Below, in pieces: positions 32,276 through 42,363 of a stretch of DNA of 64,000 nt. The stretch lies in assembly GCA_018873225.1 (NCBI GenBank), contig JAEILZ010000005.1:620001-684000 (forward strand). Reading direction: 5' to 3'. The DNA comes from [Phialemoniopsis] sp. UDSM-2020 (Eukaryota > Ascomycota > Sordariomycetes > Thyridiales > Thyridiaceae). Within the stretch, counting starts at the first letter, position 1. The number at the start of each line of letters is the position of its first letter. Made by a program: the position numbers and the translations under genes. Under the pieces are notes generated by a model. The model saw only the letters and a program-made list of their open reading frames with translations, was not told where the DNA came from and did no database searches.

Positions 32276-33572
32276 TTAAGCCTTGGTGCAGACCAGGGCG
32301 TCCAGCCACAAGTTAGTGCAGGCCGAGTTGATAGAAGTGTTCCACTTCTTGAAATTAGCAACAGTGATGCTCTGCTTGGAAGCAATGCCATCGCATGAGT
32401 CGCCAGAAACGACCTGGTAGTAGCGGGTGCATCCAGCGACTATGCCGGGCATGGGGGTGGCCATGTCAGGCGTGCCAACGCACGCATAGTAGTCAACCCA
32501 GAGGTTGTTGCAGCCTACGATATACAGTTAGCTAGGTGTGTCTTGGGAAGACGGGGAGAGAAGACTTACTGGAGTTGATCTGAGTGTTGAACTTGCGGAG
32601 CTGGGCGACAGTGATGGTGTTCTTGGCGGCAACGTTGTCGCAAGTGTCGCCCGACTTGAGCTTGTACCACTTGTTGCAGTTGGACACCGCGCCGGGAAGG
32701 GCAGGAGAGTTGCTCGGCGTGGGCGGAGCGGTGGTGGTGGGGTTGGTCACCGCGCCAGGCACACCAGTGCAGACGTAGTAGTCCAGCCAGAGGTTGGAGC
32801 ACGAAGCGTTGATCTCAGTGTTCCAAGACTTGAACTGAGCAGTGGTGATGCCCGCCTTCTGGGCAATAGAGTCACAACCATCGCCAGACTGGACCTTGTA
32901 GAAGCGGTTGCAGTTGTCCACCACACCAGGCATGAGGGGTGTGTTGCTGGGGGCGGGTCCGCTGGTTGTGGTGGTAGGCGGGGTGGTCGCGCCAGGAACG
33001 TGAACACAGACATAGTAATCAAGCCACAGGTTGGAGCAGGAGGCGTTGATCTCAGTGTTCCACAGCTTGAACTGAGCAGTGGTGATGCCGTTCTTCTGAG
33101 CGATAGTATCACAACCATCGCCGGACTGGACCTTGTAGAAACGATCACAGTTTTCTACGATACCAGGCATGGCGGGGGAGTTGCTGGGGACAGGGGCAGT
33201 AGTGGTGGAAGTCTGGATGGTTGTGGGAACGCTGGTGGGAGGCTTTGTCGTTGGGACAGACGTCGTCGTAGGCGTAGCAGGGGGAGTGGTCTGACCGCCA
33301 TCGTCCGTGTAGTCGCCAACAACGCAGTACGCCTTGCCGGTCTCAAGGTTGGGGCAGGACACACCCGGGTTAAGCTTGGTGAACTCATCGACCGAGATGC
33401 CCCAGGCAGACGACATGCTGTCGCAGGTCTCGCCGCTCTCGGCCTGGATGTCAAAGTAGCAAGTGACACCACGGCGGGCAACACCATGCCTCAGCCTGCC
33501 GGCCGAGACGAGGTCCAAGCCCGGGCCGGAGAGAAGGCCGAGCAGGACAAGGTGGATACGTGCCGCATGCAT
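32276..33572 (-). CDS. secreted protein with five LysM domains (LysM effector type)
   Basis: Two exons, complement of 32276-32514 and 32570-33572, encode 413 residues. A signal peptide starts at the ATG at 33572 (MHAARIHLVLLGLL). LysM 1 is the diverged CYFDIQAESGETCDSMSSAW copy, followed by a Thr/Pro linker. LysM 2 and 3 share almost all residues (FYKVQSGDGCD, GITTAQFK, WNTEINASCSNLWLDYYVC). LysM 4 (WYKLKSGDTCDNVAAKN) is split by the intron, and LysM 5 ends the protein at LDALVCTKA. Linkers of Thr, Pro and Ser separate the domains. LysM modules bind chitin oligomers. Fungal secreted multi-LysM proteins sequester chitin fragments or shield hyphae. It has no enzyme domain. It lies 2.95 kb from the start of a LysM-bearing chitinase. 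Confidence 0.92.
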
Positions 33573-34736
33573 TTTGTTCCGGGTAAAGAGACTCAATGGA
33601 GTGGAGCAATAACCAAGGCTGAAAGAGTGACTGGATTGGGGGGACTGGGAGACGGGCCAGATGTCCTGCAGAACAGAAATAACTTACGCCTGATATGAAG
33701 ATCGCCAGAAGGCCATCCATCTTATACGGCCTACATCATACGCTTCCCTCATGCCTTCGAAATCGGATATTGTGCCGCAGCAAACAAAAGCATCCAAGTC
33801 GAAATCCTTACAATTCTCACGATGATATCGCCAAGACTTGGCAAGCCTGAAGAATCACAAGACTAACATGGATCCGATCCATCTTGTATGGCACGCTGAC
33901 CGCCACCGACGCGCCTAGACTGCGCTATAAGATTAGTGTAACGGCGAAATCACCACGATACCCTTGCTAGCCGACCAATATCGTTCTGGGGAGGGGCGCA
34001 CTCACAACGTAACATCTGTCTTACAGTAATAAACAAGTCCATCAATAGTCTGTTATTGTGCAGGCTTGGCGGGCGGCATTCCTGATTGGAGTCCAACTTG
34101 CGAAGAAACGCGATACGCGACTCGACGGAGGTCTGATCTGGTGGCACCAGTGGAGTATCTGGAGCTAGGCAGGATGAACAGACTACGGGACTACTAAATG
34201 CTTAATTTGGGGGCGGCCGCGTTAATCTGATCGATCTGGGACTGGTTTACTCGCGGAATTTTAACTTAATCTAGGCTGGATCCGCCCCCTGCAAGACCCT
34301 GTCCCTGCAACAGTCTCTGCAAGGGGTCTGGAGCTGCCGTTCCTCGCCCAGTTAAGTAGCTGCACAGTAGCATAAGCATAAGTCCCCTGTATGCAAAACG
34401 GCTTCTCGGCACTTTTACCTGATGCCAAGACCAAGCGCGCCAAGCGAGCCAAGCGGGCTAGGCGGTCCGCCCCGGCCGGAGCAAACAGTGACACATGACA
34501 CTAAGCCCTGTCATTTCAGGTTAACTGTCTGAAAGCAGCTGGTTTGCCTCTTTGTCGCCCTATTTACACCCATTCTCGTCGGCTGCTGTCCTGACAAGGC
34601 AATCTCAAAAGGACCACAACAGCAACAGAAGTAGCAGAAGCAGCTCCATCATTCTGTCAGACAGTTATTTCTGTCAGCAAGAAACAAACAGCCAATTACA
34701 ACTCACCATACAAGCCCCTCCAGGGGTTCGCCCACC
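33573..34736. other. divergent intergenic region between LysM and DUF7136 genes
   Basis: A 1.16-kb stretch without a convincing gene. It includes a short 9-bp tandem repeat at about 34431-34460, and CA/AG-rich 5' leader sequence with repeated AGCAG units (34615-34645) before the plus-strand start. Confidence 0.5.
34431..34460. repeat. tandem repeat of CCAAGCGNG
   Basis: Three consecutive near-identical 9-bp units, varying at one base (ccaagcgcg, ccaagcgag, ccaagcggg), followed by a decayed fourth. It lies between the divergent LysM and DUF7136-like genes, so repeat change could alter their regulation. Confidence 0.6.
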
Positions 34737-35537
34737 ATGCGTCCGGCTTCCCAGTCCATATGGGCCCTCGCGGGTGCCTCTGCCTACCTCAGCGCCGTGG
34801 TCAGCGCCGCCGGTGTCCTAGACATTGGTCTGGCCTTCCCCCGGACGGACGGCGTGTACTCGCCCGCAGATGACTTCCCCATTGTCTTCGCCGCACAGAA
34901 CTCCAAGCTGGCCGAGCATCTCAAGCCCTCCATCTGGTACCAGGTCCTCAACGTGACTGGCCATATCGAAACACTCCTTGACAGTACCCACGAGTTCAAC
35001 TGGACCAGCGCTTCGGAGCACGACCCCTATCTCCTGTGGAGCCGCCTCAAGGTGGGAGGCGAGGGCAAGCTCCGCGTCCTCTGGCAGCCACGCTGGACTT
35101 CGTGCGACCAAAGCCACGAAGAGGTCGGTCTTTCGCGCAACCACACCGACAATTTCCTGGTCGACTTTGAGATCAAGGCCAGTGGCGAAAAGGCGGACCT
35201 CGTTGCCGCGACCAACGGCAACAGCGACAACTGCCCAAACGCGGGCGTCGGCATCGACGTGACCGACAAGACGCTCGAGGCTGCGACCGGATCCTCGGCA
35301 CACGAGACCTGCGCGGTTCTGGGCTCTTCGTCCCCCACACCGACCTCGAACCCCTGCAAAGTCAAGATCGACAAGGCCACAGTCGAGAGCATGGCTGCCG
35401 CCGACCTCCAGGAGAAGTGCAGGGGTCTGGACCCGCCGAGCGAGTGCCCGAAGGGCAGTCTCGCCAATCCCATATTTGCCGTGGCGGGCGTTTCTTCCCT
35501 CGCCGCGGTTCTCGGCGCTGCTTTTTTCCTCGTCTGA
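34737..35537 (+). CDS. DUF7136-like GPI-anchored secreted protein
   Basis: This single-exon protein has 266 residues, with the ATG at 34737 in a strong context (CCCACCATGC). A signal peptide of about 26 residues is followed by GVLDIGLAFPRTDGVYSPADDFPIVFAAQNSKLA, the form of the fungal DUF7136 family. Several N-glycosylation sites (NVT, NWT, NHT) and conserved cysteines are present. The C-terminus ends in a Ser/Ala hydrophobic tail (FAVAGVSSLAAVLGAAFFLV) consistent with a GPI signal. Function is unknown, though proteins of this type are predicted at the surface. Here it lies between a LysM protein and a chitinase, which suggests a wall or chitin role; that is context inference. Confidence 0.78.
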   Translation: MRPASQSIWALAGASAYLSAVVSAAGVLDIGLAFPRTDGVYSPADDFPIVFAAQNSKLAEHLKPSIWYQVLNVTGHIETLLDSTHEFNWTSASEHDPYLLWSRLKVGGEGKLRVLWQPRWTSCDQSHEEVGLSRNHTDNFLVDFEIKASGEKADLVAATNGNSDNCPNAGVGIDVTDKTLEAATGSSAHETCAVLGSSSPTPTSNPCKVKIDKATVESMAAADLQEKCRGLDPPSECPKGSLANPIFAVAGVSSLAAVLGAAFFLV

Positions 35538-36520
35538 TCCAGGTCATATGTCTCGACCCGCGTCTTTTCGTCTTGGCAAAGTAACAAGCCTCCGTTGGGT
35601 TGCATTTTCTTCCTATTCCGTACGGCACAGCACCAATTCCAATTCTTTTTTCCCCTGCATATGGCCGGCTAATTTGTGGGGTGCACAAAAGATGCAGGCA
35701 GGGGTTTGTAATATCTTGTACCTAAAATGATTTAAACATACATTAAACTGCACAGTCTTTTTGTCAATTGCTGAATTAAGTCAGCTTACATGTACATATG
35801 TCTTCCTCATTAAGTCATAGAACCGCTGCCTGCATCACGCGATGCTTCATCTTGGCAAAATGGTACCGAATTTCCTCACTGTGAAGTTGCTTCCTCATAC
35901 CCGGGTCGTCTCCATGATATGATCAGTTCCACGAACCAGGTCTCATGATTCGAGCCACAAGCCAATAAAGCAACCCTACCGTTCGATGCTAGTCTCCCCA
36001 AGAGAAAGAGCATGGGAGGAGACCACGAGGCACACTTATCACCCTGGTCGTGCAGAAGGTAATCTTGCCCCGGGATGCCTTTTCGGCAGATCCGTCTTTC
36101 ATGGCACGTTTCCTTCGCTGTGCCTCATCACCGAATACTGGTAATTAAACATCAGATACCCCTGGCTAGGTCTTACATGTGGTGAGCCAAATCCAGCCTT
36201 GAAAGTCTTGGCAGATTGTCCCCTCTGTATGCCTTGACAGGGCAGTAGCCTTGAATAGCACATGGGAAAATGGAGCTCTCTCATGAAAGGTAGACAAGGT
36301 TGATAAATGGCATCTGTCGCGCTCTGTAAAGATCAGACGTGGTTCAGCAGTAGCAGCAAGCGACTATCCGTCGCTGATCAGCTGTCTGGTGTTTTCCTGA
36401 GTGCAGATCCTCGGGTCAAACATCACACGCCCAGGTATGACTTGACCAACACCCCCTTTCCTTCATGTTTCTATATGCTAACGTCCTGTGAATGCAGCTC
36501 GTTGTCACTCCTTTAGCATC
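35538..36520. other. chitinase upstream region with probable 5' UTR intron and uORF
   Basis: The stretch contains AG|GTATGA at 36435 and TGCTAAC ... TGCAG ending at 36497, a likely 63-bp leader intron. An ATG at 36307 opens a short upstream frame that, after splicing, stops at a TAG (36514-36516) four bases before the chitinase ATG at 36521. This arrangement could lower translation. Confidence 0.45.
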
Positions 36521-39500
36521 ATGTTGACACTTTCACGGCTCGCGGTGGCGCTCGCCACCGCGGTGACCGTCCTGCCAGGCTCGGCTCAGGCTCAGAACTA
36601 TTGTCCTGGTCGATGCACCGATGCTGGCCCAGATACCAGCAAGTGGTCGGTCTATCCCAACTTCAACATCATCAAGAGGTGCAAGGAGACCGTCTTCTAT
36701 GGCTTCAACCTCTATGACTCTGTCGATGACAGAAACTCCCACCATCGCATTGCCGCCTGCACGTCCTTTGGCACGGACTTTGATAACATGGCGGCCACAC
36801 CCGCTCCGGCCAGGCTCTCCTCTAGTGTCGAGACGGCTGCGTCTGAGGAAGTCAAGTTCGAGCTTGGCTGGTTCGAAGAGGGCTACGGGCTTGCCGTGTC
36901 CGGAATTACTGCTCTCGCCAAGCAAATGCGGGAGTACATTGACAAGGGTCATGCCGACACCACGGACAGACCCTTCATTCTCTACGGACGCGCTGGCCAA
37001 GCTAGCATCGGTGTCTACATTGGCCAGGGCCTGCTGCGCCAAGGCTTAGGGCAGTCCGCCCTGAAGACGTTTGAGGACAACTTTGATCAACTCAACGTGA
37101 CCTCGCCCAGCATGGCCATGCAGCTGTGTGACGACAAGTCTATCAGCACTCACATCTTTGGCGTCGTCGTCACCAGCAATGCCACCTTCGCTCCCATCCA
37201 GAACGCTATCCAGTCCTGGGCCAATGCCACGTGCCTGTCTTTCAGTGGGTCGCGAGACTTTTCTGGTACCGTCACCTACACCAGCCCCTTGATCGACGGC
37301 AGCCTGGCCAACTCCACGTCGCCGACCAACTCTACGACGGGCAGCAACTCTACCACGAGTGCCAGGGCTAAGAGGGCTAAGTCTCTTGCGCTACGTCGTG
37401 GAGATGCAAACGTCCTCCAGGAGCGTGCCGAGTGCAGGTCGGTCCAGGCCCAATCTGGCACCGGCTGCCCGGAGCTGGCGGTCATGTGTGGAATCTCGGC
37501 CAGCGACTTCACAAAGTACAACCCGGATCTCAAGTGCAACGACGTCAAGCCCAAGATGTGGGTATGCTGCTCCAGTGGCACCCTCCCCGACAGGCGACCC
37601 AAGCCCGTCAACGGCAAGTGCTACGCGTACACCGTTCAGGACGACGACAACTGTGACAACCTCGCCGCCGAGTACCAGCTGACTCGCAAGGAGCTGGAGG
37701 GCTTCAACCAAAAGACTTGGGGTTTCTCAGGTTGCGATCCTCTCTTTGCCAAGGTCGTTTTGTGTCTCAGTGAGGGTGACCCTCCCTTCCCTTTGGCTAT
37801 TGACAACGCCAAGTGCGGCCCTCAGAAGCCAGGATCCAAGGCTCCCACTGATGGCTCCAACATTGCCGACATGAACCCGTGTCCCCTCAACGCGTGCTGT
37901 AACATCTGGGGTCAGTGCGGAGTGAACAGGGACTTTTGCATTGACACCAACACCGGCCCCCCTGGCACTGCCAAGAAGGGCACTTATGGCTGCATCTCCA
38001 ACTGCGGTGTAGACATCGTCAAGGGAACTGGGAACGGTGGCATCAAGCTCGCCTACTTCCAGGGCTACGGCATGGGCCGTAAGTGTCTGTACCAGGACGC
38101 CCTTCAGATTGACGCTTCGAAGTACACCCACCTTCACTTCGGCTTCGGCACGCTGACCCCGGCTCCCAACTTTGAGGTCGGAGTCGGCGATAGGCTTGCT
38201 CAATATCAGTTCCAAGAGTTCACACGCATTCAGGGGCCTAAGAGGGTCCTTTCCTTCGGCGGCTGGGCCTTTTCCAACGACGATGCTACGTACAGGATCT
38301 TCCGTGACGCCGTCAAGCCTGCAAACCGTGTGAAGGCCGCGCAGAGCATTGCCAACTTCATCAACAAGAACAAGCTTGATGGTGTAGACATCGACTGGGA
38401 GTACCCTGGCGCGCCAGACCTTCCTAACATGTCGGACCCTGGCTCGGAGGAAGATGGCCCCAACTACCTCGCTTTCCTTGCCGTCCTCAAGAACCTGCTT
38501 CCCGGCAAGACGGTTGCCATCGCTGCCCCTGCGTCGTACTGGTACCTAAAGCAGTTCCCCATCGAGAAGATCAGCAAAGTGGTCGACTACATCGTGTACA
38601 TGACGTACGATCTCCACGGCCAGTGGGATGCACACAATGAGTACTCCCAAGAGTATTGCGAGTCTGGCAACTGCCTTCGCAGCCAGGTCAACCTTACCGA
38701 GACCCGCCAGTCGCTTGCCATGATCACCAAGGCCGGCGTTCCCGGCAACAAGATTGTTGTCGGTGTCACCAGCTACGGACGTTCGTTCCAGATGGCCGAG
38801 GCTGGCTGCTGGGGTCCCATGTGCAAGTTCACCGGCGACAGGCTCACCTCGTACGCCACGCCCGGCAGATGCACCGACACTGGAGGCTACATCGCCGACG
38901 CCGAGATCGACGAGATCATCCGCGGCGGCGGAGCCAAGCGCCAGAACAGCCGTGTCACGACGCAGTTCCTGGACACGAGCAGCAACAGCGATGTCCTCGT
39001 CTACGACAACAACCAATGGGTCGCTTACATGAGCGAGAGCACCAAGTCCGTCCGCACCAAGCTGTACGCCAGTCTCGGTATGGCCGGCACGACGGACTGG
39101 GCCAGTGATCTGCAAGACTTCCACGATGTCCCCAAGCCTGCCAAGGACTGGGCCTCCTTCATCTCCCTTGCCAAGGCGGGCGGCGATCCCAAGGTCAGCG
39201 ATCTAAAGTTGGGCAAGTGGCGAGACGGCGACTGCACGTCCGAGTACGTCAAGTACCAGTACAACTATGATCCCGACAAGCGTTGGAAGGAGCTCGACGC
39301 CGATTCTGCGTGGAGGGAAATCATCGTCAAGTGGACCGGCACCGACAAGGGCCGTCTCTCCTTCACGCAATCTGTGGAACAGACCCTCCTCGCCGGCGGC
39401 AGTATGGGCTGTCAGTATCTCGGAGGTGGTGACGACTTCTGCGATGACCGATGGGAGTGCCCTGCCGGCGCCAACGGCCCTGATTCCGGACCGGCGGCCT

Positions 39501-40975
39501 ACGTTATCTGGCAGTCCCTCATCAAGGTCCATCGCATGTTCCATACCTATTATGACGGTCTCAGTGACATGCGAGGAGGCGTCCAGACTACCATCAGACG
39601 CATGGAGAACGTGTTTGCGCCGATTCCCGAGGAAAAGACCAACCAGTGGCTGAATGTCATGATTGACTTCTTGACAATTGGAGCCCTTGGCGCCGCGGCG
39701 CCCTTCTTCAACGGCGTCTTGAAGACCCTTCCCGCCTTTGCCAAGGAAGGCAGCGCCCTATTTGACAACACCAAGGACACAGCGCTGAACATGATCGGTC
39801 AAGGTACCACGCTGGCAAAGGACCTTCTCCAGGCTCCGCCCGTAGACAAGTGGACCCCCGACGAGCAGAAGGACTTCTCCGACTACGCCGCCCAGGCCGT
39901 CTTTGGCTGGATGAACAGCACCACCTTGTCCCTCAAGAAGCTCTTCAGCGGCGAGAAGGCCTCGCTCGACGCCCTGACTGAGATCATCAAGGACGGCAGG
40001 ATGCTGCCCGGCGCGGACGCCGACATGGGCGGCAAGGGTGCGATCGACATCGAGGCGACGGCCCGCAAGACCTTCTTCGCCTACGCCATCCCGGGCCTCT
40101 GGCGCCGGTCCAAGCAGTACGCCTTCATCCTCGACTCCGGCGAGGGCTGCGGCGGCAACCCGGCGAGCAAGTACGTCAGCGACGACACGGCCAAGGACAC
40201 GTCGGTCTGCGTCGACGGCCGCATGTACTACCTCGTCGCGCCCGACGGCGACGCCAAGAAGTGCGAGTGCCAGCACAACAACGACGGCGGCCCGTGCCAG
40301 ACCGTCTGCCGCGACAACACCTTCTCGGCGCCCAAGGGCATCGGCTCGCTGACCGACAACGACTTCGGCAAGTTGACGCGCGACGACATCGTCAAGGGTG
40401 CGCTAGCCTCGTACGAGTACAACGGCGGCGACAACAAGGTCATCAACATCACCGAGCTCGGCGACAACAAGCAGGTCCGCGAGAAGCTCGTCGGGCTCGA
40501 CACGACGACGCCGGGCCTGATCCAGCTGCCCGTGTGCAGCGGCAGCCGCGCGTGGCAGGCGTGGCACACGGGCACCGAGGGCGGGTCCGACCATTATCCC
40601 TGTGACATCTTCCCGGGCAAGGACCACTGCGGGGACTCGTCGTTTGAGAACCAGGGCAGCGACGCGAGCCCGTCGGTGGACGACTGCAAGCAGATCATCC
40701 GCAACATCGAGGAGGACGCCGACACCGAGTGGACGCACGGCATCACGGGCCACCGCGAGATCCTCAAGTTCGGGTCGTGCGCGTTCGGCATCGAGCGCAC
40801 CGGCGGCACGGGCGGCGCCGTCATGTTCGAGGTCGGCGGGCAGGACGTCATCGACATCATCAACGAGTCCATCAAGCGCTTTGGCAGCACCGGCAAGGTC
40901 GGTGCCAAGGGCGTCATGTCTTGCTCTGGAACGACGGCCGGCACGCATGTGAACGTCGAGTGGGGTATTTACTAA
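36521..40975 (+). CDS. subgroup-C GH18 chitinase, killer-toxin alpha/beta-like, with LysM x2 and CBM18
   Basis: One exon encodes 1484 residues. The signal peptide is MLTLSRLAVALATAVTVLPG. An N-terminal extracellular domain is followed by LysM 1 (about 304-353), LysM 2 (about 367-418), a type-1 chitin-binding domain (about 431-497, with CPLNACCNIWGQCG and CISNCG), and the GH18 barrel (about 508-860). The catalytic motif is DGVDIDWE, with acid E627. A 600-residue C-terminal region, Cys-containing in its last third, resembles the corresponding part of yeast killer-toxin alpha/beta subunits. Known relatives (subgroup C) act on fungal walls during mycoparasitism or wall remodelling. No gamma-subunit-like toxin gene was found alongside. 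The first exon is preceded by a likely 5' UTR intron and uORF. Confidence 0.92.
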   Translation: MLTLSRLAVALATAVTVLPGSAQAQNYCPGRCTDAGPDTSKWSVYPNFNIIKRCKETVFYGFNLYDSVDDRNSHHRIAACTSFGTDFDNMAATPAPARLSSSVETAASEEVKFELGWFEEGYGLAVSGITALAKQMREYIDKGHADTTDRPFILYGRAGQASIGVYIGQGLLRQGLGQSALKTFEDNFDQLNVTSPSMAMQLCDDKSISTHIFGVVVTSNATFAPIQNAIQSWANATCLSFSGSRDFSGTVTYTSPLIDGSLANSTSPTNSTTGSNSTTSARAKRAKSLALRRGDANVLQERAECRSVQAQSGTGCPELAVMCGISASDFTKYNPDLKCNDVKPKMWVCCSSGTLPDRRPKPVNGKCYAYTVQDDDNCDNLAAEYQLTRKELEGFNQKTWGFSGCDPLFAKVVLCLSEGDPPFPLAIDNAKCGPQKPGSKAPTDGSNIADMNPCPLNACCNIWGQCGVNRDFCIDTNTGPPGTAKKGTYGCISNCGVDIVKGTGNGGIKLAYFQGYGMGRKCLYQDALQIDASKYTHLHFGFGTLTPAPNFEVGVGDRLAQYQFQEFTRIQGPKRVLSFGGWAFSNDDATYRIFRDAVKPANRVKAAQSIANFINKNKLDGVDIDWEYPGAPDLPNMSDPGSEEDGPNYLAFLAVLKNLLPGKTVAIAAPASYWYLKQFPIEKISKVVDYIVYMTYDLHGQWDAHNEYSQEYCESGNCLRSQVNLTETRQSLAMITKAGVPGNKIVVGVTSYGRSFQMAEAGCWGPMCKFTGDRLTSYATPGRCTDTGGYIADAEIDEIIRGGGAKRQNSRVTTQFLDTSSNSDVLVYDNNQWVAYMSESTKSVRTKLYASLGMAGTTDWASDLQDFHDVPKPAKDWASFISLAKAGGDPKVSDLKLGKWRDGDCTSEYVKYQYNYDPDKRWKELDADSAWREIIVKWTGTDKGRLSFTQSVEQTLLAGGSMGCQYLGGGDDFCDDRWECPAGANGPDSGPAAYVIWQSLIKVHRMFHTYYDGLSDMRGGVQTTIRRMENVFAPIPEEKTNQWLNVMIDFLTIGALGAAAPFFNGVLKTLPAFAKEGSALFDNTKDTALNMIGQGTTLAKDLLQAPPVDKWTPDEQKDFSDYAAQAVFGWMNSTTLSLKKLFSGEKASLDALTEIIKDGRMLPGADADMGGKGAIDIEATARKTFFAYAIPGLWRRSKQYAFILDSGEGCGGNPASKYVSDDTAKDTSVCVDGRMYYLVAPDGDAKKCECQHNNDGGPCQTVCRDNTFSAPKGIGSLTDNDFGKLTRDDIVKGALASYEYNGGDNKVINITELGDNKQVREKLVGLDTTTPGLIQLPVCSGSRAWQAWHTGTEGGSDHYPCDIFPGKDHCGDSSFENQGSDASPSVDDCKQIIRNIEEDADTEWTHGITGHREILKFGSCAFGIERTGGTGGAVMFEVGGQDVIDIINESIKRFGSTGKVGAKGVMSCSGTTAGTHVNVEWGIY

Positions 40976-42363
40976 GCACAGGGGGCGGGTATCTATTCAA
41001 CCGACGCGCGATGTCATATTCATAGTAAATTATTTAGATAAGTGTATAAAGGTGATAATAGTAGTTGATGACAACATGAGAGGTAGTGATTCAAGGCTTC
41101 GTGACAACCGGTCTTATGATTTTGACTGCTACAAGTGACATATCTCTAGACCTTCGAGATCATGGTGTTGATCGTCGAGAACGTTCGCGATATGCAGTGT
41201 GCTGGCAGCGTCATTGAGGTGCGGGTTTGCGGGTTCGTGCCGCGGTCTTCGTTGGAGTAGAAGCCTTCCAGGTGTTGGTATGGGCGGTGGCGAAAAGTCG
41301 TGGAGGATGCATTGCTGGCAGTCACAGTCTAGGATGAAAGGGGCTTGGAGTTTTAGGACTTAGTATCCCACGAGTTCTATCACACGTTGGAAACAAAAGG
41401 AGAAGGTGAATCGGGGTCATCAAGGTTCCCCTTCGTGCATGCAACATTTGAGGAAGGCCACAATAGAAAGGTTGACCCCAGCTCCATATTTCGGAAGAAA
41501 ACCACCGCGTTCAACAAGCGTATTGCTGTATGAAGTAAAGAACTTGGATGTGCCGGCGTTCGTGAACATCGATACACTCTGCCGCTGGCCCAGGAATTTC
41601 CATTGGCTATCCGTCTCCTCTGCTCTAAAACGGGCTATCTACAAGGCGTTCAATGTTGCAGGCTAGCAGTACCGACTAGCATTGCGCAACACATGCATGG
41701 TCTTTGAAGGGTAAACGTTTAGGCTAGTTGACCCCCCTTAATAGTTTATCTATAGACTTTGTGTCTTGAATTCGTCTTGTGACCACTATGTGATCTAGTG
41801 TCGATTGACGCTTACCCGTAGAGTCTCTTGTAGACCAGATCAACATCCAGCTTCTTGGTGAAAGTCCACCTATTAGCTTGGTACCGATACTATAGTACGG
41901 CTTTTCGCATACATCGAAGAAGAGTGAAACCTTGATGATAGATAAGACACGCGCGATGGGATTGCCGGTCTCAAGTAAGTTGTTCTCCGCATTCGAACTG
42001 ATTGGCCAGGATTCGCGGATACATGTATCCAGATAGGATGTCGCATACCCTGGCGTCGCTTTAGTGGCTGCCGATCTGAAGTAGCATGCCTTCGCGCGAG
42101 TTGAAAAAGAGGCTACGAAAGCCGCAACGTTCAACTTGTAATGGAAGTCTTGCGTGACTTTGGGGACTGTTTCTGCTAAACAGGCGGCCAGCCACGAAAC
42201 CCCAGGTGCGACGGCGTGTATCTGAAATGCGGAGAGACTGCTTAGTGCGGGTTGCTATCTAGTACGCTGAAGGGAACTCGTGGTCTGTGTATAAATACGA
42301 TGCCAAGATCCGTCAGGGATCTTGTCAAGATGGTCAGAGTATTCGAGAAACCAAGCATTCACA
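40976..42363. other. 1.39 kb region with gene remnants but no intact gene
   Basis: Minus-strand frames at about 42225-41724 (VSWLAACLAETVPKVTQDFH and onward, no ATG) and about 41352-41144 (CDCQQCILHDF) stay open and have protein-like composition, but lack starts and joinable splice sites. They may be decayed exons. A TATAAATA at 42290-42297 belongs to the next gene. Confidence 0.35.
42290..42297 (+). promoter_or_regulatory. TATA box of the second DAL5-like transporter gene
   Basis: TATAAATA is 74 bp upstream of the ATG at 42364, a good core-promoter distance. Confidence 0.5.

Noticed and set aside
32538..33698. 386-codon plus-strand open frame across the LysM gene
   Set aside because: It is antisense to five recognisable LysM domains and gives a featureless Gly/Arg/Val-rich product.
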